Shown here: positions 57,192 through 64,000 of the stretch, one piece after another | Layout: every line of letters starts with the position of its first letter | How positions within the stretch are numbered: position 1 is the first letter of the stretch | NCBI GenBank assembly: GCA_012845835.1 | Contig: JABAKD010000004.1 | Span: forward strand, 8,316,409-8,380,408 | Reading direction: 5' to 3' | Origin: Undaria pinnatifida | Lineage: Eukaryota; Sar; Phaeophyceae; Laminariales; Alariaceae | DNA length: 64,000 nt | Translations under genes and position numbers: made by a program | Notes under the pieces: generated by a model | Database searches by the model: none | Told to the model about the DNA's origin: nothing | The model's input: only the letters and a program-made list of their open reading frames with translations

Positions 57192-57409
57192 TTCAATTTT
57201 TATCGCACATAGGGTCCAGCAGTCCCACTGCTCGTCGAATTTTCATCGAGTGCTGCTAACTCACGCTCTCGCGTTTTCCGGAAGTCAAGTTGTGCACAAG
57301 AAAAAAGTGCCCACGAACATATACGAGTATGCACTCGGGGAGATTCGAACTCACGAAACTGACCTATACCAGGCTCGAGGATGTCCTGATACGCCACCGG
57401 AGCGACCGG
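57192..57409 (-). mobile_element. tRNA-derived SINE, reverse copy lacking 3' tail
   Basis: The reverse complement runs from the head (ggtcgctccggtggcgtatc, gttcgaatctccccga) to cagtgggactgctggaccc and breaks off there at the edge of the foldback cluster. Confidence 0.78.
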
Positions 57410-58606
57410 CAATGTAATACCTTGGCTGGGTCAATCAGTAGATTACTACGCAGTCTACTGCCAGTAGATTACTGCAGCAGTATACTGCAAGTACATACTG
57501 AGCCAGTTAGTTACCATGTTTTCCAGTCCTGCCGACGACGCCATTTAATATACGAAACTAGTGGGGGGTATTGTTCACATTGCCGCCTCGGTAAGGCATG
57601 CTGCGAGGCATAATCTAGCAGGCTTGTAGCGAGTCGTGGCGGGGGTCTTTCTGGCGGGTGTAAGGCCTGACTCACTCTCAAGGAGTGATACCTTCTCGCT
57701 GCTGCGTGTGGCCGCGAGGCTTAGGCGTGGCGGTAGAGTTGGGTCGTACGTGGTGCGTTAGGCATGGTCACCTACGATTCGCGCGTCTTTTTTGGCAGCA
57801 GCGGCGAAGCAGCAATGCTTAATCGCGATGCTCGTGCGCGGAGGCAGGCGCCACCACGAGCCACGCTACGGCGCAGTCTCGGTTTGATTGGAGGGAACTG
57901 CGCCGGCAGGAGGCTGGATTCGACGACGAAGGAGGAGGCAACTGGGCGTCGACGGGCGGGGAAGAGACGGATTGAACTCTCCCTGAACGAGAACTTTTGT
58001 TTTTCAGATCAGCACCGCAAGCTGCGAGGAGCATTTATTTTGTCTTTTGGGACGGGGGAAAAGGGGAACCGATTGGAATTGAGCGTCAATGAGAGCAAGT
58101 GCGAATGCGCGGGCCGAGCGAGCCAAGGCGACGAGGCGGCCATGGGGAACCACAGCAGGAGGACGACACACGCGGAGACCCACGACCCGTACGCACACCG
58201 TCATCACGAGAGCAGCGATCGTCTTTTTTCATGTTTTTTTTATGAGGCAGTAGTACAACATATGTTACTCACGTCGCTGATTTTTGTAGAGTTGGTAGAG
58301 TTGTATACCTTTCATGGGAAACGACCCCGCGCAATTTTCAATTTTCAGGCACGAACGTCGTAGCTGAGCTGCAACCTGTCAGATAACCCGGGAAGACGGG
58401 GCGATCATTGATATTAAGGTAGTTTTTTGTTCGATTGCTCTTTTCTCACTGCATGCCCGCGGGTCGTCACTCCGACGGCGCTCCAGGCAGCAGGCGCTTC
58501 GTCTGTGCTCACGATTACCGTGCGGTTCGTACGGTGCAGGCAGCCCAACCGTTGTAGTTTGTAGCCTCGAGTTGGTTAGTTGTGGGAACGGGAGAACTCT
58601 ACGCTG
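57410..58606. other. Interval with one weak open frame
   Basis: ATG at 57764 opens 199 codons to 58363, Arg/Ser/Gly-rich at first, with LSLNENFCF and LELSVNESKC echoing each other and a hydrophobic QHMLLTSLIFVELVEL near the end. There is no recognised domain, no splice support and no neighbour context. It could be chance; confidence that it is a gene is about 0.15. Confidence 0.3.
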
Positions 58607-58900
58607 GTCGCCCCGGTGGCGTATCAGGTTGTCCTCGAGCCTCGTATAGGCCAGATTCGTGAATTCGAGCCCCGCCCAGTGCATACTCGTATAAATTCGA
58701 GGGGACTTTTTCTTGTGCACAAATTGACTTGCGGAAAGCGCGGGAGCGTGAGTCAGCAACAACACTCCATGAAAAATCGACGAACAGTGGGATTGCTGAA
58801 CCCCATGCGCGATAAAATTGAAGGCAAGAACCGGGGGGGAGACGGGACGACACCTGTGACCATGTGGCTTTGTCCAGAAGCTGGAGAGTGGAAGTGTGTC
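58607..58900 (+). mobile_element. tRNA-derived SINE, copy 3
   Basis: gtcgccccggtggcgtatca head, gaattcgagccccgcc box B, aaagcgcgggagcgtgagtc body, and ccggggggga...cctgtgaccatg...ttgtccagaagctgg 3' end. Confidence 0.85.
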
Positions 58901-59159
58901 CTCGGAGGAAAAAAAATGCCTTGGTTGATTGAGTGGATAATAAGTGGATACCCGCGGCCATGTGCGAGTTCAGTTTGCACATTGGATAATTTCACTTGTG
59001 CGCGTTCTCCGTATCGTGCCTTTTTAAGCGTAGTTTTTCCCGGACGGGTTTCGATTTCATTTGGTTTTTCGGATCCTCCTACGTAGACGTAGACGTAGGG
59101 CTCCAGCACCTTTGTGTGACCACGGACTCTAGATGATTGACAAGTAGGAGACGACAATG

Positions 59160-59412
<253 letters not shown>

Positions 59413-60959
59413 GATTTTATTAGTCTGTTTGAGCACTTACTTTCGCAAAAGGTTATTATAACCAATACCAGAGCAGCTTACCCAAACTAAGCCGTATAAC
59501 AACTACTAGCTGTTGCTCCCCAGGGAGTACAGGTACATCCCCCGCTAGGAGTACAAGAGGTACATCCCCCGGCCCTGCCGTATGTTAAGGAATTAGTACT
59601 ACGAAGCCTTATAACACGTACCTGGTACTGCTGTAGTTGACAGCAGTGCATATATTTGCTGACTCAGAGGTGGCGGGGCGTTACGATTTGTATCGTATCA
59701 TGAAAATTAATTGTACGCATGCATGTACAACATCTGTCTCAGATTATATTGAACGAAGGACGCACGTTTGGCATGACATACACACATCCATGGCACACAA
59801 CAGTAGTAGTAGGACATAATTATTGGTCGGCTGGAGCCCAAGCACCGGAAGATGCCAAGGACCAGCGGCACTGCAAGCAGAAGTTTATGTGTGGTTTGCA
59901 TATACCTGTGGTATTATGTTTGCATGGGCTCGAGTTGCGCAGGGTGGATAAAAAGAGAAAAAATGCACCGCTCTTGTGTCGCTTCTGATTGGCCAAACCC
60001 AACAGTCCCGAGACGGTACTTCTTTCTGTCACATGTCAGGTGTCAAACCACTAAAAAAATAGTAATCGAAAAACGTAAAACGTTGAAAATGCATCTCACA
60101 GCATCATTATTCATTTTTCAGGCGAATCTTGACGAAAATTAGTGGCCATTTTGTTTTTTTTCGCTACATTTGTGTACATTTTGGTCGAAAATGCGATAAA
60201 TTCTTGATGCCAAAATCGGCACATCATTTAAGGACAGTTGCTATCCGCCATCAGCCCACTCAAGAACTGCTGTACCAGGAATACCAGCCAGGGACAAAAC
60301 CAGAGACTTGTTAGTAGCGATAGCTACAGCAGTACCTTAGTTGTTAGTCGTTCTACATACGTTGAAAACGTTTTGCAGCCAGCCAATTGGAGCACCTCTT
60401 GACTGCCTATACGGACAGCGTCGTGGTGCTATGGACCAGCGTGATGGATGATGCAAGTACCCGAGAGAGAGGGCGAGAGAGAGAGATGTGGCATTCCGAC
60501 GGCTTTCAAAACGTGTTTTGCGTTCTTTCTGGCCCCACCCACAACACACCTCACCATCATCAACCGCCTTTCGACTCTCTGTGCGCTGAGATAGCCTCCA
60601 TCTTCGGGGCGAGCTAGGAGGCACTGTGCGGTGAGTGGCTGTGTATCTTGAGAGAGCCCAAGGGTTGCTGCTGTTTGTTGTTGTATTCGGTGCGGTTGGG
60701 CCTGGCTGGAAAAGGCAACGTGGAGGACAGCAGGCGTTCGCCATTGAGACAGACCCGACCAGAAATATATGCTGTGGTGGGTACTGCTCTGTTACTTGGA
60801 CTTTCGGAGAAAAATGACGAAAACTGACAAATAAGCATGTTTTATATATATGCAGTAATTGCAGGTTCAATATTGACTACTTTCCGTAATTGCAGGTTTA
60901 ATATTGACTGCTAGTAGTACTCCCGAAGTTTGCCAGTTGCCGGCCGATACGGCAGTACC
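59413..60959. other. Noncoding interval
   Basis: Contains a tandem pair of ggagtacaggtacatccccc (59523-59570), a GAGA run (60462-60484) and a duplicated gtaattgcaggttcaatattgact (60855-60910). No gene was recognised. Confidence 0.55.
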
Positions 60960-61268
60960 GATCGCCCCGGTGGCGTATCAGGTTATCCTCGAGCCTGGTA
61001 CTTTATAGGTCAGTTTCGAGAGTTCGAGCCTCGCCGAGTGCATACCTCGTACTACGTGTAAATTCATGGGGACTTTTTCTTGTGCATAAATTGACTTGCG
61101 GAAAGCGCGAGAGCGTGAGTTGGCAACACTCGATGAAAAATCGACGAGCAGTGGGATTGCTGAACCCTCTCTATGCGCGATAAAAATTGAAGGCAAGAAC
61201 CGGGGAGAAAGGACGACACCTATCATATATGACCACGGCTTGTCCAGAAGCTGGAAATTAAAAGTGTG
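60960..61268 (+). mobile_element. tRNA-derived SINE, copy 4
   Basis: atcgccccggtggcgtatca head, gagttcgagcctcgccg box B, cttgcggaaagcgcgagagc body, ggacgacacc...gaccacggcttgtccagaag 3' end with a small insertion (tatcatata). Confidence 0.85.
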
Positions 61269-61589
61269 AGAGAAAGAAGAAAAAAAAGAAAGACAAAAAT
61301 GAGCACTAAAAACCCAAATAATAACAGGGCAGCAGTACGCCAGTGCAGCAGTACGCACGATAGTAAAGAACAGAGGACTGCAGCAGTGGGGACGGTGGTA
61401 CTCCCAAGCACCAGTGGTAGGCCGGTATTTTAGAAACAAAAAGAAAAGGTTCATCTCCCACAGGACGAGAAAAAGACTCCCACGTACGGAACGACGCCCA
61501 CGCACCCACCACGGACGACGCAGTGCACCCTCCACCCACCCACCGACCAAACCTTTACTACATACAGCAGTACAGTGCAGCAATACGTA

Positions 61590-61830
61590 GAGCCGTCCCC
61601 GGGAGGGCGATTTCAACGCTCTCCCCTCGCCGAGGTGGGGCACCGATGGCCGTTCTTTCACCGGCAAGGCGTAGGGCTGCGGTGCGGATGGGACGTGGCG
61701 GCACCGCGAGGCCGCGGGAGGCCGAGTGGAGCTCGTGAGTCGCAGCTTTTTTGGGGGGGGTTTATATAACCAAGCTATTTTCAAAGATCCATTTGGACGT
61801 CACTACCACGACGTTATCGTAGTGCTGCGC
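61590..61830 (+). repeat. GC-rich repeat C, copy 1
   Basis: gggagggcgatttcaacgct, gatgggacgtggcggcaccg, gcagcttttttgggggggg, caagctattttcaaagatcc, cgtcactaccacgacgtta. Matches 62465-62695 over its whole length. Confidence 0.85.
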
Positions 61831-61934
61831 ACGGCGAGCGGCGACGACTGGACGCTGCTGCGATTCTTGGTGTTGTTGTGCTTGCTGTCGACGCAGGCGC
61901 GCTTGTCGTCTCATGTCCATGGCTCAAGTGGCCA

Positions 61935-62375
61935 AAAAGCAATTCGATTTTTTTTAATTGTGGTGGAAAAACGAGTTTAGAAGGAAATAACTCGAGTAGC
62001 ATTTGTTGCGCAGCATTTTTAGTCGCAGAATGCGTATCTCCCAACAATGGCGTCGCAGACAGGATGTTGGATTATGAACAGGTAGTGAGGTCGCTGGTTC
62101 GATTTTCACCGTCTTTTCCCAGAGGAAGAAAAAAAAAAAGGGATTTTCTCACGTTCAAGAACCTATAAAGCTTAACCACTTCAAAACAACGATGAGAGCA
62201 ATGTATAGGATATTTGCAAGTCACTCCAATACCAAAAAAGTCGCATTGGATAATAGGTATCTCATCGGGGTTCCTGACATGTGTCAGGTTAAGTGGGGGA
62301 AAATGTGGCGGGAAAACGTTTGAAGGAGGAAATAACTCGAGAAGCATTTGTTGTGCAACGTTTTTAGTCTACTTC
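61935..62375 (+). repeat. Paired ggaaataactcgag(t/a)agcatttgtt block with tRNA-like segment
   Basis: gaaataactcgagtagcatt (61983) and gaaataactcgagaagcatt (62327) mark two copies of an ~95-bp block. Between them, 62045-62115 has tggcgtcgcagacagg and ctggttcgattttcacc spaced like tRNA box A and box B, possibly the head of a second SINE-like repeat. Confidence 0.5.
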
Positions 62376-62464
62376 TGTCTACTTTTTCACATGATATAGT
62401 CGGAATTCGAAAAAGAAAAAAAACGGGCAGCGACAAAGAAAAAGCGGGGGGGGGCAAGCGAGCC

Positions 62465-62695
62465 ATCTCTGGGAGGGCGATTTCTACGCTTCCCCCTCGC
62501 CGAGATGGGGCACCGACTGGCCGTTCTTTCGCCGGCACGTCGTAGTGCTGCTGTGCGGATGGGACGTGGCGGCACCGCGAGGCCGCCGGAGATCCAGTGG
62601 AGCTCGGGAGTCGCAGCTTTTTGGGGGGAGTATTATAACCAAGATATCTTCAAAGATCCAAAAAAGCGTCACTACCACGATGTTAGCGTATTATA
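62465..62695 (+). repeat. GC-rich repeat C, copy 2
   Basis: Second copy of 61590-61830: gggagggcgatttctacgct, gatgggacgtggcggcaccg, caagatatcttcaaagatcc, cgtcactaccacgatgtta. Confidence 0.85.
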
Positions 62696-63482
62696 TGATG
62701 AGGATTTGAGGCGATATATTTGTTGTAGGCACCAGAAACACTTTTGATAAGGTGTCATCACTGCTGTATATTTGTAGTGGTATACATGTTGGTAGAACCG
62801 TACCGACGAATCATAAGAACTGACTATTATTACCTCGGGATGAAGTATGATAATGCGTGTACTAAGTAGCTAACATTAGAACGATTGCTGCTGTTCACCC
62901 TGACAGCACCAATCTGTAGGACAAACGAGTGGCCAGTGTATCACGCAGCTTGCAAAGATGAGTATCGACCTTTATTTATCGAACTCACAACTGACGTGTT
63001 TAGAAGATGTTTTTTAAAATATATACTCACAGCTGACGCTGTTCAATTTTTCAATAAAATTGAAAATGACGATGCTTCGCGTTATCCACCTTCAGCAAAC
63101 CGAGCTGCTGCTGTGTGGGAGGGTATCGCATACTACCAGGTATGGAGCACTACCCCAACGAACTTCGTGGCAAGGACATTCACGATACGCACAGCAGCAG
63201 CGCATGATACCACTTGTGCCGCGCGCTCACACCAATGGCGTTAGAGGACCACACTTTGTGACCACAAAGAGAGCCCGTCTCTGTCTAAAGGAGAAGGCAT
63301 CGATCGGCACGGACACTGGTGTTGGATGTAGATGGGTGGAAGAGTCCAAAAAGTCATCGTAATGTAAATAACGCGCACACTTGTCCTTTGTTTTGACGCT
63401 GTATTCGGGCCTCAAACGGGCTCCAACACAAGACTATTACGGCATCAATAATATGATACCTGGCATGAGCATATATGGATCC

Positions 63483-63772
63483 GGTCGCCCCAGTGGCGTA
63501 TCAGGTTATGCTCGAGCCTGGTATAGGTCAGCTTCGGGAGTTCGAGCTCCACCGAGTGCATACTCGTATAAATTCGTTGGGACTTTTTCTTGTGCACAAA
63601 TTGACTTGCGGAAACGCGAGAGCGTGAGTCAGCAAAACTCGATGAAAAATCGACGAGCAGTGGGATTGCTGAACCCTAAGCGCGATAAAAATTGAAGGCA
63701 AGAACCGGGGGGAGGGAAAGGGACGACACCTGTGACCAGGGCTTGTTCAGAAGCTGGAAAGTAGCAGTGTGA
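63483..63772 (+). mobile_element. tRNA-derived SINE, copy 5
   Basis: ggtcgccccagtggcgtatc head, gagttcgagctccaccg box B, cttgcggaaacgcgagagcg body, ggacgacacctgtgaccagg and cttgttcagaagctgg 3' end. Confidence 0.85.
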
Positions 63773-64000
63773 AAGTATATGTACTTCGTATATATGAGCA
63801 CTCCTACATGTTTATATATACACCAGGTGTGCTATTTCCATTTCCATATTCTCAGACACATGTGGTTTGTCGTTGTTGTTCTCACATCAACTCGCAGAAT
63901 GAAGTCCGTGGCCGCAGGACAGGCCCCAGTCGCTCTGGAGTGGCAAAATAACTATTAATAAGGGAAATAATAAAACATACCTAAAGTGGTATGATACACA

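Noticed and set aside
57764-58363. 199-codon frame as a confident gene
   Set aside because: ATG start and length are acceptable, but there is no domain, no homolog I recognise, and the flanks are repeats; kept only as a low-confidence mention.

Overview
The window is nuclear DNA of a eukaryote with long GT-AG introns, GC-rich exons, homopolymer C/G tracts beside splice acceptors and a heavy load of decayed retroelements. Intron-rich genes of this style plus a DTGA-protease Ty3/gypsy element suggest a stramenopile, most likely a brown alga (Ectocarpus-like). That placement is inference; nothing in the window proves it.

Layout. (1) 1-908: a palindromic-ended short transposon relic (MITE family A) whose internal 85-bp block is expanded five-fold. 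(2) 996-14949, plus strand: the only convincing host gene, a spliced GT4-type glycosyltransferase with a ~900-residue low-complexity C-terminal tail. Fifteen exons were assembled by hand; every junction keeps phase and they sum to 4023 nt (1340 codons plus stop). Its 5' end lies outside the window. Two of its exons have decayed tandem copies in the adjacent introns. (3) 14950-22130: noncoding DNA with simple and tandem repeats and one clean 267-bp MITE. (4) 22130-33380: nested retroelements. A 10.7-kb LTR element (LTRs 22321-22801 and 32543-33032, TSD GTAC, minus strand) sits inside the reverse transcriptase of an older LINE. It carries broken gag, protease, RT-RNase H and integrase remnants, and has itself received a second LINE and a MITE. 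(5) 34070-35205: a 570-bp tandem duplication. (6) 36012-42350, minus strand: a decayed non-LTR element with YLDD reverse transcriptase, a CCHC motif and a restriction-like-endonuclease-type C-terminus, preceded by duplicated Cys-rich modules. (7) 44620-49270: local tandem repeats and the first part of an unusual foldback repeat family with long G/C tracts, which continues at 52735-57190 and makes several long hairpins. (8) 51390-63775: at least six copies or fragments of a tRNA-derived SINE, a ~245-bp CAA microsatellite, and a duplicated GC-rich block.

No rRNA, functional tRNA gene, CRISPR or bacterial-type operon was seen. All mobile-element genes are interrupted by stops or frameshifts or have lost catalytic segments, so none looks autonomous. 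The most distinctive material is the foldback family, the exon duplications inside the glycosyltransferase gene, the 4-bp-TSD MITE with an empty-site control in the same window, and the nested LTR-in-LINE structure.
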